Assembly: GCF_008933955.1 (NCBI RefSeq)
Contig: NZ_WBXO01000002.1
Span: 62,001 to 126,000 of the forward strand
Direction of reading: 5' to 3'
Source: Heliorestis acidaminivorans
GTDB lineage: Bacteria; Bacillota; Desulfitobacteriia; Heliobacteriales; Heliobacteriaceae
Length of the DNA: 64,000 bases
Shown here: positions 8,890-18,035 of the stretch, in pieces
Layout of the letters: each line of letters opens with the position of its first letter
How positions within the stretch are numbered: position 1 is the stretch's first letter
The notes under the pieces: generated by a model
Seen by the model: only the letters and a program-made list of their open reading frames with translations
Databases searched by the model: none
Told to the model about the DNA's origin: nothing
Made by a program: the position numbers and the translations under genes

Positions 8890-9019
8890 TTCCTGCCCTT
8901 GCCTATGTAGCAACTCCTTGTTGTAACAACTTCTGTAATGCCTTGTGTAACTACTTGATGTGCCAACTACTGTAACGCCTTGTTGTAACTCCTTGATGTG
9001 ACTACTTGTTGCAACTACT
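8890..9019. repeat. Decayed short tandem repeat after a stop codon
   Basis: Read on the minus strand, units like AGTAGTTACAACAAGG repeat about eight times with drift, starting directly at the TAA of the CAP gene. No gene is supported; the reading frame through it is short and biased. Confidence 0.6.
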
Positions 9020-10528
9020 TTACTGATTAATAAAGTTTTGCGTAAAGTAGCGTACATTTTTTCCGCTATCACTTTGACCATAAACTACACCTACACCAAG
9101 GCCATTATAAGTAGGGCTAAGTAAATTTTCACGATGACCAGCGCTGTTCATCCAACCAAAATGGGCATCAATAGCATCGGCCTGCCCCATAGCTAGATTC
9201 TCGCCACCGTGCCAGTAAGGTACACCAGAGCTCTTGAGCCGATCAGCAAGAGCTCCCGTATAAGGCGACGTATGGCTAAAAAAGCGATGCACAGCCATAT
9301 CTCGAGAATGAGCCCGTGCCAAGTCAGCCATAGGCTCATGCCAGCGCAAAATAATAGAGCCTGCCGGTACACCTCTTTGCCTTGATAGTATTGACGTGGG
9401 CTCAATAAATTGACTTCTTGCCATATTAGTAAGATCTAGAACCTGCCGCTCATAAGCTTGAGCTACTGCTACAGAGCTTGTAACTCTATTGCCCTGAGAC
9501 CAATTGCGAAAAACACTTTGATTATAAGTCGATATCTCGTAGCCATAACGTTGACTATCAAAAAGCGCTTGCACATCCATCAAAAAAATAGCAGACACTC
9601 GATTATTCCAATGGCGATCTATATAGAAAATCACAGCTTCATCGCCATCGATAAGCAAAGGACGTGTTTGCACATCTTCCTGAGTCAAGTTAAAGCGAAT
9701 GTGACCACCAGGAATCGAAAAAGAAACTTGCCTTTTGATAGATACTTTTCTAGACAACTCCGTATATGTAGTTCCCACAGCAATATTACCAACAGCTAAA
9801 TCTCTAGCAGGGCTAAAAAGGGCACGCACTTGGCCATCGCCAACACCTACCATAATTAACCTTTCAGGATTACTATTATAAACCCACCACTGATAGCCAT
9901 ACTCGCCAGGATCAACACGATTAGGCTCACCAAGAGTCTGTACAACTTTATGAGCAGAATCACCAATCTTTAGACCCCATAAAACCCAACCATCTCTAGC
10001 CTCAGCAGAAATTCCAGCTAACGATGGTGATGGCGAAGTTGGTTCAGGCCCCGTAATTAAAACAGTACGACTTGCATCAACCCACTCCACCTGATTACCT
10101 GTAACTTCACTTACAAAGGCTAACGGTACATAAGTTGAACCATTATGTAATAAAGGTGGCACTTGAACTGTTTTCGCTTCGCCATTTACTTGTACATAAG
10201 TTACAGAAGGCCACATCAAAACATGGCGCTCCCCTTTTATCATCTCAATAGTGCGACTTGCACCATGCCACTCAAATTGAGCACCTAAGGCTTCCCCTAC
10301 AGCACGCAAGGGAATAAGCAAACGGTTCTGAGCAATGATTAAGGGACGAGCAAAAATAACTTCCTTACCTTCTGCAAGTACAGTAACATCCTGAACTAAA
10401 ACATAATCACCATAAGCTTCTGCATTCCCCTGTCCCTGTTGATTGTCATAGAAGTTGGTCAACAGAAAAAAAGCCAAAAACATTAGTAAAAGAGTAGAAA
10501 AACACTGCCTTGCCTTTCTCCAACTCAT
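9020..10528 (-). CDS. Secreted stalk-domain plus CAP (SCP-like) protein
   Basis: A 502-residue exported protein. The first 30 residues form a signal peptide or anchor. Residues about 40-155 form a stalk domain (RLLIPLRAVGEALGAQFEW and TYVPLAFVSEVTGNQVEW). Residues about 170-330 resemble the CAP-associated N-terminal domain (GLKIGDSAHKVVQTLGEPN). Residues about 365-502 form the CAP domain, with HSRDMAVHRFFSHTSP, GENLAMG, GWMNSAGHRENLLSP and the closing YFTQNF. The CAP His and Glu residues are present. CAP proteins of spore-formers are extracellular and of poorly defined role (wall, spore coat or adhesion). The gene is alone, with a terminator 200 bases beyond its stop. Confidence 0.9.
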   Translation of the reverse strand: MSWRKARQCFSTLLLMFLAFFLLTNFYDNQQGQGNAEAYGDYVLVQDVTVLAEGKEVIFARPLIIAQNRLLIPLRAVGEALGAQFEWHGASRTIEMIKGERHVLMWPSVTYVQVNGEAKTVQVPPLLHNGSTYVPLAFVSEVTGNQVEWVDASRTVLITGPEPTSPSPSLAGISAEARDGWVLWGLKIGDSAHKVVQTLGEPNRVDPGEYGYQWWVYNSNPERLIMVGVGDGQVRALFSPARDLAVGNIAVGTTYTELSRKVSIKRQVSFSIPGGHIRFNLTQEDVQTRPLLIDGDEAVIFYIDRHWNNRVSAIFLMDVQALFDSQRYGYEISTYNQSVFRNWSQGNRVTSSVAVAQAYERQVLDLTNMARSQFIEPTSILSRQRGVPAGSIILRWHEPMADLARAHSRDMAVHRFFSHTSPYTGALADRLKSSGVPYWHGGENLAMGQADAIDAHFGWMNSAGHRENLLSPTYNGLGVGVVYGQSDSGKNVRYFTQNFINQ

Positions 10529-10687
10529 ACCTATTCACTCCTACCTTAGCAATATAGGAAATATCTAACCCATTATAAAAATTCGTTCATTTCATAAATT
10601 TTATCATACTTTACAATCCTGCTTATTGATACTTTTTGTAACTAAAGTAATGTTAAGCCACTCCATTAGAACAAAGGATAAAAAACA

Positions 10688-10737
10688 AAAGAAGCTCTGG
10701 CAAGTACTTAATTAAAAGCAGTTTTCAGAGCTTCTTT
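10688..10737 (-). terminator. Terminator of the Dps-like gene
   Basis: AAAGAAGCTCTG at 10688-10699 pairs with CAGAGCTTCTTT at 10726-10737. The A-rich left flank gives the U tract on the minus strand. Confidence 0.85.
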
Positions 10738-10791
10738 GTCGTAGTTTATGATGGCAGAGATACTGTGTTAATGAGTTGCTTTTTTACTGCC

Positions 10792-11637
10792 TTACTGTAG
10801 TTTACTATGAGGATCCATAGGACGATCGCCCGCTCGATCGTATTGACCATCCGTTATATGAGTCATGCCACGGACTAGGCTATCGTCCTCTAAAGTGCTG
10901 TAGAGATGGTAGCCCAGATCTTCTCGATCGCGCAGTACTTCTTCCAGCACTTCTACTGTTCCAAAGTCTTTTAGCTGATGGGCTCGATCAATTGTAGTTC
11001 TGAGCATAGCTTGCATTTTTAGTTCATGTTCTAAATCGTTACGGAGAAAATCTCGAATGCTATAGCGGCCTTCTACTTCATGCTTGATATAGGAAAGCTC
11101 ATGCTGAGTAATAGGGTGAGCCGTAGGTACGCCACCAAGACGTGCTACCCTTTCTCCTACCATATCTATATGCTTTTGCGTTTTATCAATATGCTCATCA
11201 AGCAAGTGATGAAGACTGTGGAAAGCTTCAGCACCTTCGGTGAGCCAGTGATGCTTATTATATTGATGTAAAGCTACAGTCAATGCGCACTGATGATCGT
11301 CAAGCATCAAAGCCATTTCTAGACGAGTCTCATAGGGAAGACCAATGCCACTACCAATTTGCTTTACTGTCCGTGGCTGTTGGCGGAAAATCATGGAGTG
11401 ATTAGTGCTGTGGCCAGGCATAGCACTGTTAAAGCCTGATTTATCGAGGTTAAAGCGACCTTGAAAATTGCCCATGTTAGTCATCAATTTTTGCAAGTCC
11501 TGTGGCGTATTTCCCATAGGCTGATAAATGCCAGCACCATGATAAGCTTGACGATACTGTTGATTCTGCTGACTTTGGTTTTGATGATTCTGGTGATTTT
11601 GATAGTTTTGATTGTTGTTGCCATGATCTCTATGCAT
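10792..11637 (-). CDS. Dps-like ferritin with a His/Asn/Gln-rich N-terminal extension
   Basis: A 281-residue protein. The first 35 residues are almost only Asn, Gln, His and Tyr, followed by a Met/Gly/Ser-rich linker to about residue 95. The rest is a four-helix Dps domain. The inter-subunit ferroxidase residues can be placed: His130 (HHW), His143 (FHSLHH), Asp158 and Glu162 (IDMVGERVARLGG). Dps proteins form 12-subunit shells that oxidise and store iron and protect DNA. The domain has normal length, so the extension of nearly 95 residues is extra and could bind metal or pack against other molecules. Terminator follows at 10688-10737. Confidence 0.85.
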   Translation of the reverse strand: MHRDHGNNNQNYQNHQNHQNQSQQNQQYRQAYHGAGIYQPMGNTPQDLQKLMTNMGNFQGRFNLDKSGFNSAMPGHSTNHSMIFRQQPRTVKQIGSGIGLPYETRLEMALMLDDHQCALTVALHQYNKHHWLTEGAEAFHSLHHLLDEHIDKTQKHIDMVGERVARLGGVPTAHPITQHELSYIKHEVEGRYSIRDFLRNDLEHELKMQAMLRTTIDRAHQLKDFGTVEVLEEVLRDREDLGYHLYSTLEDDSLVRGMTHITDGQYDRAGDRPMDPHSKLQ

Positions 11638-11801
11638 CCCAATCGTTCCTCCTGTAGAAAATCTTGTTTTATTTTACTCGCTCTAGTATGCCTCAACTTG
11701 CAAAAGCTCATATAATTTGTAAGAATATCGAGGAGCGGTAATTATAACCAAGTTCAGCTTCCTATATAGGATAATTATACAGAAGGAGATCCGATCTACT
11801 T

Positions 11802-12497
11802 ATGAAGCAGAATAAGCATTCTAAGCCCCAAAGCGATCTTGTAATTAAACCTCAAGAATACAAAACAGTTTTGTTTGATCAGGATGGTACGCTCATCGAT
11901 TCTATAGAACTAATTCATAAGAGCTATCGACAAGTTTTTGATTATTTAGAACTCCCCTGGAAAGAGGGAGAAGTAATGAAGCATCTCGGTCGTTCTCTCG
12001 TAGAAATCAGTGAGCTTTATGCGAAAGATTCTGTACAAGCCGCTCAGTTTCGAGAGCTCTACAGTTACTTTTATCGGCAAGACCATGACGAGTATACGAA
12101 AGCTTTTCCCGAAGCAACGGCCTTTTTGCAGAATCTGCAAGCTAAAGGCTTTGTATTAGGTGTGGTGACAGGCAAAAGGCACGACCCAGCCAGAGAATCA
12201 CTAGAGTACACTGGTTTATGGCCTTACATGAAAAATCTTGTAGGAGCAGATGAAGTTGAGCAAAGTAAGCCAGCACCTTATAGTTTACTTAAAGCATTAG
12301 ATCAGCTTGATAGCAAAGCCAGCGAAAGCCTGTACATCGGCGATGGAGCTTTTGATATGACAGCCGCTAAAAGCGCCGGTATGCTAGCTATTGCTGTAAC
12401 CTGGGGCATAGGGTCAGAAGAGGAACTTAGAGAAGCTGGAGCAGACATAATCGTAAAATCTTGGAAAGAACTAAATAATCTCTTTGAGTTAAATTAG
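11802..12497 (+). CDS. HAD-family phosphatase (phosphoglycolate/pyrophosphatase-like)
   Basis: A 231-residue cytoplasmic HAD hydrolase. Motif I is LFDQDGTLIDS with nucleophile Asp26 and acid/base Asp28. Motif II is VVTGKR, and motif III with IV is SKPAPYSLLK and YIGDGAFDM. A helical cap domain lies between residues about 35 and 110. This pattern fits phosphoglycolate phosphatase or PpaX-type pyrophosphatase; the substrate cannot be fixed. AGAAGGAG lies 13 bases before the ATG. The gene is alone, convergent with vanZ. Confidence 0.88.
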   Translation: MKQNKHSKPQSDLVIKPQEYKTVLFDQDGTLIDSIELIHKSYRQVFDYLELPWKEGEVMKHLGRSLVEISELYAKDSVQAAQFRELYSYFYRQDHDEYTKAFPEATAFLQNLQAKGFVLGVVTGKRHDPARESLEYTGLWPYMKNLVGADEVEQSKPAPYSLLKALDQLDSKASESLYIGDGAFDMTAAKSAGMLAIAVTWGIGSEEELREAGADIIVKSWKELNNLFELN

Positions 12498-12530
12498 TAA
12501 AGTAAAAGAGGAAAGCTTGTCTATTCATTC

Positions 12531-12582
12531 AAAAAGCGTCTAAGAGCATGTAAGATAGAGAACTTGCTTTTAGACGCTTTCA
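12531..12582. terminator. Hairpin between convergent HAD and VanZ genes
   Basis: AAAGCGTCTAAGAGCA (12533-12548) pairs with TGCTTTTAGACGCTTT (12565-12580). The stem is long and serves both strands; the T tract is short. Confidence 0.75.
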
Positions 12583-12588
12583 TAAGTT

Positions 12589-13194
12589 TTAAGAAGACTG
12601 TGCCTGCGAAGGCTTCGCTTCTCTGTCTACAAATAATTTTTTGCGGACTCTGTGCCAGATAAGTTTGATCAACAGGTGAGCCATTAAGACACCTAATAGG
12701 ACACCGGCTGTATCAACGACCACATCTTCTACTAGACCGGAGCGGGTTCTTTCAAAAGTCTGAATCAATTCATCACTTATAGCTACGGCCATCCCTACTG
12801 CTATAGGTGCACTAACTTTTCCTGCTGTAAGGCGGCCGATAGTAAACCGCAAAAGAAAGCCTAAGATAAGATAAACCGTAAAATGACCTATTTTCCTAAC
12901 GATCAACTCTACTTCTACTTTTTCAACAGGCTTTTTGTACATTTTGCCAAAAAGTGCTTTTGCCCGATGCTCCGTAAGGCCTACTTTTTCAGCTTGCCGC
13001 AAAGCCCACTGCGTTGTTTCTAGCTGATAAACTTTATCGAAAAAGCGTTCTCTGTCGCCTGAGACTACACGGAAACCAGATTGCGTACTAGTGTAAACTA
13101 ATGTAACCAACCATAGAAAAAGAAGAATCCAGGACATAATTGTAACTATGTTGAGAAATTTTTTTTCACTAACCGGGGGCGTGGCGTTTTTCAA
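12589..13194 (-). CDS. VanZ-family membrane protein
   Basis: A 201-residue membrane protein with about four helices (20-40, 100-117, 125-145, 155-180). The VanZ hallmark appears as KIGHFTVYLILGFLLR, then AISDELIQTFERTRSGLVEDVVVDTAGVLLG (read in pieces). VanZ proteins include a teicoplanin-resistance accessory factor, but most clostridial members have no known function. Gene alone, with hairpin beyond the stop and a 300-base AT-rich spacer upstream. Confidence 0.88.
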   Translation of the reverse strand: MKNATPPVSEKKFLNIVTIMSWILLFLWLVTLVYTSTQSGFRVVSGDRERFFDKVYQLETTQWALRQAEKVGLTEHRAKALFGKMYKKPVEKVEVELIVRKIGHFTVYLILGFLLRFTIGRLTAGKVSAPIAVGMAVAISDELIQTFERTRSGLVEDVVVDTAGVLLGVLMAHLLIKLIWHRVRKKLFVDREAKPSQAQSS

Positions 13195-13358
13195 AAAGCT
13201 CCTCCTTTTAGATTAGGGCTATTTACTTCCATATTATATGTTTATGGATAAGGTTTTTGCACCAGAAAAGAAAAATCACGAAGCAAGAGAGAAGAAAGAA
13301 CAATAAAATTAACAATAATAGTAACAATAAGAGCCCTCTTATCCTTTATTAGTATACC

Positions 13359-13408
13359 AAAAAAAGCCTCTCAGGACTGCTTTATTAAGCAAACCTGAAG
13401 GCTTTTTT
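13359..13408 (-). terminator. Terminator of the lipoprotein gene
   Basis: AAAAAAGCCT with CTCAGG pairs with CCTGA and AGGCTTTTTT (13394-13408). Sequence runs of A on the left and T on the right allow use on both strands. The rest of the 13195-13498 spacer is AT-rich and holds no gene. Confidence 0.8.
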
Positions 13409-13498
13409 GTTGAAGCTAAAGGTTTTTTGCTGAAACTTAAGGCTTCTTTGCTAACCTGAAGGATTTTTTGTTAAAACTAAAGACTTTTACTAGTGCTT
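13409..13498. repeat. Decayed tandem repeat after a stop codon
   Basis: Four degenerate units of about 20-22 bases (type GCTGAAACTTAAGGCTTCTTT) lie between the terminator and the lipoprotein stop. They resemble drifting copies of half of the terminator stem. Confidence 0.6.
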
Positions 13499-14044
13499 TT
13501 ACTTGCCATAATCTCCGGCTACCACAATGCTCTCCGCTGGATTATCATGATCTACTTTGGAACTGTTCAGCCAATCAAAAAATTCATCTGCCGATAATTC
13601 ATTAGCTTTCCAGACATCCTTATCGAGAAATGCATCCGTATCTTCGCCGACTACAACAGTAAGAGCACGCTCACCATTAGCTTTAAGAAGAGTAATAGCG
13701 ACTACATCAATAAGAAAATCAGTGCGATAGGCGGCAAAGACAAAGTCTCGTGTAAACTGTCGTACTTGCTCTTTGCTATCATTTTCTCCCTCTAATTGCA
13801 CGATCGCAACAACGCCAAGCTTTCCATTTCCTTTAACACCTTCACTAACAGCACCTTTGGCTTCTGGTGGTAAGTGCGATTCTAAGTATGGTTTCAATTG
13901 AGCCATCTCTTGAGGCACATCAAGAGGTGTTATGACACTACCTTGCGCCACTGGAGAAGAACAACCGGCGATCAAGAATGCCGTAAACATAATTAAAGCT
14001 ATAACTAGAAGCGAAACTTTAGACCTAAGCATCTGAGCGCCCAT
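13499..14044 (-). CDS. Lipoprotein of unknown function
   Basis: A 181-residue protein with a lipoprotein signal peptide: basic start, hydrophobic run, and lipobox LIAGC at about residues 24-28. It is therefore probably anchored to the outer face of the membrane. The mature part has an alternating strand/helix pattern (LGVVAIVQLEGE, DFVFAAYRTDFLIDVVAITLL, ALTVVVGEDTDAFL), reminiscent of small alpha/beta accessory domains, but I do not recognise the family. AAAGGGGAAGG precedes the ATG. Gene alone, terminator downstream. Confidence 0.75.
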   Translation of the reverse strand: MGAQMLRSKVSLLVIALIMFTAFLIAGCSSPVAQGSVITPLDVPQEMAQLKPYLESHLPPEAKGAVSEGVKGNGKLGVVAIVQLEGENDSKEQVRQFTRDFVFAAYRTDFLIDVVAITLLKANGERALTVVVGEDTDAFLDKDVWKANELSADEFFDWLNSSKVDHDNPAESIVVAGDYGK

Positions 14045-14212
14045 TTTTATACCTTCCCCTTTTGTGATTATTGAACTTCAGTTGTAATGATTAATTGAAA
14101 TTTAATCGAGTATGAAAAAGTAATGAAAAACAATATTCATTATAACGCAAAAAGAGGTAGTTGAGATCTTGCATTTTATGTCAGTAATAATTAGCCAGCA
14201 TTTAGAGAGGCA

Positions 14213-14258
14213 AAGAAAAAAGCAGGCCTCTCTTATAACAAAAGAGTAAGCCTGCTTT
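14213..14258 (-). terminator. Terminator of purC
   Basis: AAAGCAGGC at 14219-14227 pairs with GCCTGCTTT at 14250-14258. An inner CTCT/AGAG pair extends the stem. The A-rich left flank supplies the U tract. Confidence 0.8.
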
Positions 14259-14278
14259 AATAGTTTTATTAATAACTA

Positions 14279-14959
14279 CTATAACAGCATTAACTTTTCT
14301 AATTCCAAGGGCTCGATATATTGACCATCTTTGTAAGCGCGCATATTGCCGCCAGAGATTTCATCGATTAAGACGATTTGCCCGCCTTCAACTCTACCGA
14401 ATTCGAACTTGATATCATAAAGGTCAATACCTTTTTTCGCAAGTTCTTCTTTGACAACGCCGCCAATTTCTTGTGTTAGATTTTTCAACACTTGGTATTC
14501 CTCTTTAGTAAGAAGACCAAGCATAGCTAATGCGTCTTCACTAATAGGAGGATCTTGTCGGCCATCATCTTTTATTGTAACTTCTACGAAAGCGTCAAGC
14601 TCTGCGCCTTCTTCAACATAAAGGCCGTAGCGACGCAAGAAGCTTCCTACAGCGCGGTAACGGCAAATTACTTCTAGACCCTTACCGAAAACAGTAGCAG
14701 GCTTAACAGTCATAGTAGCTTCTTCAATGTTAGCATCAACGTAATGAGTAGGAATATCTTTTTCCTTCAACACTTCAAAAAAGAGCTTAGTCAAGCGGAG
14801 GCCAGCTCGACCAGCGCCTTCAATAGTAAGGCCTACGGTGTTAGCACCAGGATCGAAAACGCCGTTTTCTCCTGTTACATCATCTTTGAAGGCTAGTAAG
14901 TAGTTGCCATCTTCTAGTTCATAGACGTTTTTGGTTTTACCTGTGTAGACAAGCTTCAT
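14279..14959 (-). CDS. purC: SAICAR synthetase (phosphoribosylaminoimidazole-succinocarboxamide synthase)
   Basis: Purine biosynthesis enzyme that joins CAIR and aspartate with ATP. The protein begins MKLVYTGKTKNVYEL and contains LLAFKDDVTGENG, VICRYRAVGSFLRRYG and the conserved C-terminal KGIDLYDIKFEFGR and IDEISGGNMRAYK. The frame is open to 15079, but ATG 14959 is chosen because AGGAAAGGA lies 12-15 bases upstream and 226 residues fit the family. It stands alone, away from any other pur gene, which is unusual for Firmicutes where purC sits in a long pur operon. Confidence 0.95.
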   Translation of the reverse strand: MKLVYTGKTKNVYELEDGNYLLAFKDDVTGENGVFDPGANTVGLTIEGAGRAGLRLTKLFFEVLKEKDIPTHYVDANIEEATMTVKPATVFGKGLEVICRYRAVGSFLRRYGLYVEEGAELDAFVEVTIKDDGRQDPPISEDALAMLGLLTKEEYQVLKNLTQEIGGVVKEELAKKGIDLYDIKFEFGRVEGGQIVLIDEISGGNMRAYKDGQYIEPLELEKLMLL

Positions 14960-15116
14960 TGATTGTCTCGTTCCTTTCCTATATAGAATTTGTGTATATG
15001 ATTTACGAACTACTTCATTATGCACTATTTTTATAGATAGCCCAAGATAATATCTGCAAAAATAATGAAAGAATAGCACAGAGGGACGGATTCGAGACCA
15101 CTGTGCATTGTGCTCC

Positions 15117-16943
15117 CTAACGAACTGTATAAATCTTTACAGGCTGAACCATGCCACGGACAGCCACATCACCAAGTTCCACAATCTTCAAGTCTTCAAG
15201 AGCAGGCAACTGCATATAACGCAACGTCCGCTCGCTGAAGATAATCTGCGTTCCTTTTTCCTTATTCATACTTTCTAAGCGAGCGGACAAGTTCACATCT
15301 TCACCGATTACTGTATACTCCATCCGCTCAGGACTGCCGATGTTACCAGATAAGACAGGACCACTATTTAAACCAATACCAATACCAAAAGGCTTCTCTC
15401 CTCGAGCTTCCCAAGTTCTGTTCAACTCTTCAAGAGCCCTGCACATTTCCAAGGAAGCCCGCAAAGCACGCTCAGCATGATCTTCTTGAGGAATAGGCGC
15501 TCCAAAGACGGCCATCATACCGTCACCAAGATATTTATCCAAAGTACCACCGTGCTTAAAGACGATAGAAGTCATAACTGTAAAGTACTCATTAAGCCGA
15601 GAGACAACTTCTTCCGGCGTTTTACCTTCACTATAGCTAGTAAAGCCTCGAATATCAGAGAAAAAGACCGTAACAATTTGCCTTTGGCCACCTAGAGCAA
15701 CTTTATCAGGATTTTTTAAGAGCTCATCAACAACCTTATCAGAAACATAACGACCAAAGAGCCCTTGCACCTTTTTTCTTTCCTGCTCCACGAAAAAGTG
15801 GTTATAAGCTGTTGCCGCCAAGTAGACAAGCAAAGCAGTCATAGCAGGAGCTACAAAATCAACCCAGAGATTCATTTGTGACCAGAGGACTCCCGTAAAG
15901 AAATACCAGAGCAGAGCCAAAAAGATTAGAAAAAGCAGTCCCTGCCAGGGGCGGCGACCACTACTTACAACATAAGCACTAAAGCCTAAGAAGACTAACG
16001 ACATTAGATTGACCCATAAAGGTGCTTTGAAGAAATAGCCTTGATTAAGATAAGCATCAAGAGCTGTGGCATGAAGCTCTACGCCTGGTGTAGGCAAAGC
16101 ACCTTTTAGCGCCATATTACTTTGCGTATAAGGCGTATTAAATTCATCCTTAAACAAGGGAGAAACAGGGCCAACTAAGACCCACTTGTCAGCAAAATAT
16201 TCGGGAGGGTAATCGCCATTTAGCACTTGATAATAAGGAATAGTCTCATAAGTCTCCGCCGGACCTCGGAAGTGAATCAAAGGACCTTGCCCATGAAAAG
16301 GTGGTAAAGCCAGACTTCCCGCCACAATTAAACCATCTTCCTGCCAATCTAGCTCAGAAGGATCAAGACCTTCGCCAGCCATTGCTGTTGCTAAGGCCAG
16401 TGATGGTAAAGGATAACCATCAAACAAAGTCATAGGCAAGGCTCGACGCACTATATTATCTTCCTCCGTAGGGAAGTTGGCGAAGCCGATACTGAAAGTT
16501 TCCATGAGCAATGGATCAACAGGCAAGCGGAGCACTTGATTAATATAGTCCCCCTCTTGCTCTAAAGACAAGTGCGCGGCCAAGACAACACGACCATGCC
16601 GTCCAATAGCCTCAGCCAAAGCCTGATCTTCTTCTTCTTGAGAGTCACTAGCAAAAGAAATATCTATACAGACTACCTTGGCTTGCTCTAGCCTATCTAG
16701 TAACTCTCCATGAATACTACGGGCCCAAGGCCAGCGACCTACTTGATGCAAAGACTCATCATCAACACCAATTATCACAATCGATTCTGGTGGCGCTTCT
16801 GCACCTTTTTGCTGAAAGCGGCTATCATAAACTTTCGCTTCTAATAGCGACCAGAGGCCTAAAGTAGCACTAAAAAGCATCAAAAGTGTAACCAAAGCGG
16901 CCAAAGCCTGGCCTCCATGAAATTTACCTTTCAATAAATCCAT
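15117..16943 (-). CDS. CHASE2-domain class III adenylate cyclase
   Basis: A 608-residue membrane sensor. After an N-terminal helix (about 13-33), a CHASE2 sensory domain spans about 40-300 outside the cell (SIVIIGVDDESLHQVGRWPW and VVCIDISFASD). Three membrane helices follow (about 300-375) and a cytoplasmic cyclase domain (about 395-600). The metal-binding Asp residues are in FFSDIRGFTSY and LDKYLGDGMMAVFG. The purine-specifying positions are Lys in DKYLG and Thr in EYTVIGEDVNLSARLE, the Lys/Thr pair of class IIIb adenylate cyclases. AGGAGG precedes the ATG. It is divergent from an MBL hydrolase/HD-GYP pair, forming a small signalling block. The activating signal is unknown. Confidence 0.92.
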   Translation of the reverse strand: MDLLKGKFHGGQALAALVTLLMLFSATLGLWSLLEAKVYDSRFQQKGAEAPPESIVIIGVDDESLHQVGRWPWARSIHGELLDRLEQAKVVCIDISFASDSQEEEDQALAEAIGRHGRVVLAAHLSLEQEGDYINQVLRLPVDPLLMETFSIGFANFPTEEDNIVRRALPMTLFDGYPLPSLALATAMAGEGLDPSELDWQEDGLIVAGSLALPPFHGQGPLIHFRGPAETYETIPYYQVLNGDYPPEYFADKWVLVGPVSPLFKDEFNTPYTQSNMALKGALPTPGVELHATALDAYLNQGYFFKAPLWVNLMSLVFLGFSAYVVSSGRRPWQGLLFLIFLALLWYFFTGVLWSQMNLWVDFVAPAMTALLVYLAATAYNHFFVEQERKKVQGLFGRYVSDKVVDELLKNPDKVALGGQRQIVTVFFSDIRGFTSYSEGKTPEEVVSRLNEYFTVMTSIVFKHGGTLDKYLGDGMMAVFGAPIPQEDHAERALRASLEMCRALEELNRTWEARGEKPFGIGIGLNSGPVLSGNIGSPERMEYTVIGEDVNLSARLESMNKEKGTQIIFSERTLRYMQLPALEDLKIVELGDVAVRGMVQPVKIYTVR

Positions 16944-17168
16944 CCTCCTAAAGTAAATGGCAGAGAAATGCTAATGCCAGACAAATGCTTTTATTTCTTT
17001 CTATTAGACAACAATATATTCCTGCTCTTTCTATTTCTAACTTGAAAAAAACAAGGGCAAAGAAGAGGAAAAAAGGAGAAAAAAGAGAAAAGGTTCTATT
17101 AACTTTGCCTTTGAAGTAAGTAAATTGCGAATAATAATTGGCCTTTTTCATGAAAGGATTGATCCTAA

Positions 17169-18035
17169 TTGGATGCAGAAAAAAATAGGCGAAAACCAAT
17201 AGAAGTCACCTTTTGGGGTGTTCGTGGATCATTACCAGTGGCCAACCCTTCTGTAGAGAACTTTGGAGGCAACACAGCTTGCGTACAAGTGCAAATCGAA
17301 AAGGAGCAATACATCTTTGATGCTGGTTCAGGCATCTATCCACTAGGCTTAAAGCTCCTCAGCACAGAAGAAGAAAAGACGTCAAAAATCCACCTTTTTC
17401 TCAGTCACGTCCACTGGGATCACCTCATGGGTTTTCCATATTTTCAGCCATTCTATAATGCATCCTCGCAGATCGCCATCTACGGCGAAAGAAAACAAGA
17501 TAAGTCTATTCGCCAGCTTTTAGAAGGCCTGATGACAGCACCTTACTTTCCAGTACCACTCCACAAACTACCTGCCCAGTTAGACTTTATTGATATAGGA
17601 AAAGAAGAAAAAATAGACTTACCTAATCAAGTAACCGTAGAAACGCTAGCCCTTCATCACCCCAATGGTTGCCTAGCTTATCGCCTTACCGTAGGAAACT
17701 GCATAATCTGCTATGGCACTGATCATGAACAGGGGACTTACATAGATCAAGAGTTAATCGCCTTTGCAGAAGGTGCTGACTTGCTTATCCTAGATGGCCA
17801 GTACGAAGAAGCAGAGTACAGAGGCTCAGGAGACAAGAAGAATAAAAAAGGCTGGGGCCATTCTACGTGGAAATCAGCTGTAAAGATCGGTCAAAAAGCC
17901 CAAGTAAAGCGTCTAGCGCTATTTCATCATGATCAATTGCGAAGTGACGGTGACTTAGAAGAGATCGAAAAAGAAGCCCAAGAACAGTTCCCCCAAGCTT
18001 TTTGCGCACGAGAAGGGATGACGATTCGGCTATGA
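17169..18035 (+). CDS. MBL-fold metal-dependent hydrolase
   Basis: A 288-residue cytoplasmic metallo-beta-lactamase-fold enzyme. It begins VTFWGVRGSLPV with FGGNTAC, as in the PhnP/cyclic phosphodiesterase-like branch. The zinc motif HVHWDH is at about residues 79-84, with further ligands in TLALHHPNG and YGTDHE and the final LALFHHDQ. Start is TTG at 17169, since the nearby ATG is out of frame; GAAAGGA precedes it. The stop overlaps the start of the GAF-HD-GYP gene as ATGA, so both act together. Substrate could be a cyclic phosphodiester, which would fit the signalling neighbours, but this is inference. Confidence 0.85.
   Translation: MDAEKNRRKPIEVTFWGVRGSLPVANPSVENFGGNTACVQVQIEKEQYIFDAGSGIYPLGLKLLSTEEEKTSKIHLFLSHVHWDHLMGFPYFQPFYNASSQIAIYGERKQDKSIRQLLEGLMTAPYFPVPLHKLPAQLDFIDIGKEEKIDLPNQVTVETLALHHPNGCLAYRLTVGNCIICYGTDHEQGTYIDQELIAFAEGADLLILDGQYEEAEYRGSGDKKNKKGWGHSTWKSAVKIGQKAQVKRLALFHHDQLRSDGDLEEIEKEAQEQFPQAFCAREGMTIRL

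Noticed and set aside
8890..9019. CRISPR-like array
   Set aside because: Units are 10-16 bases, contiguous and degenerate, with no spacers.
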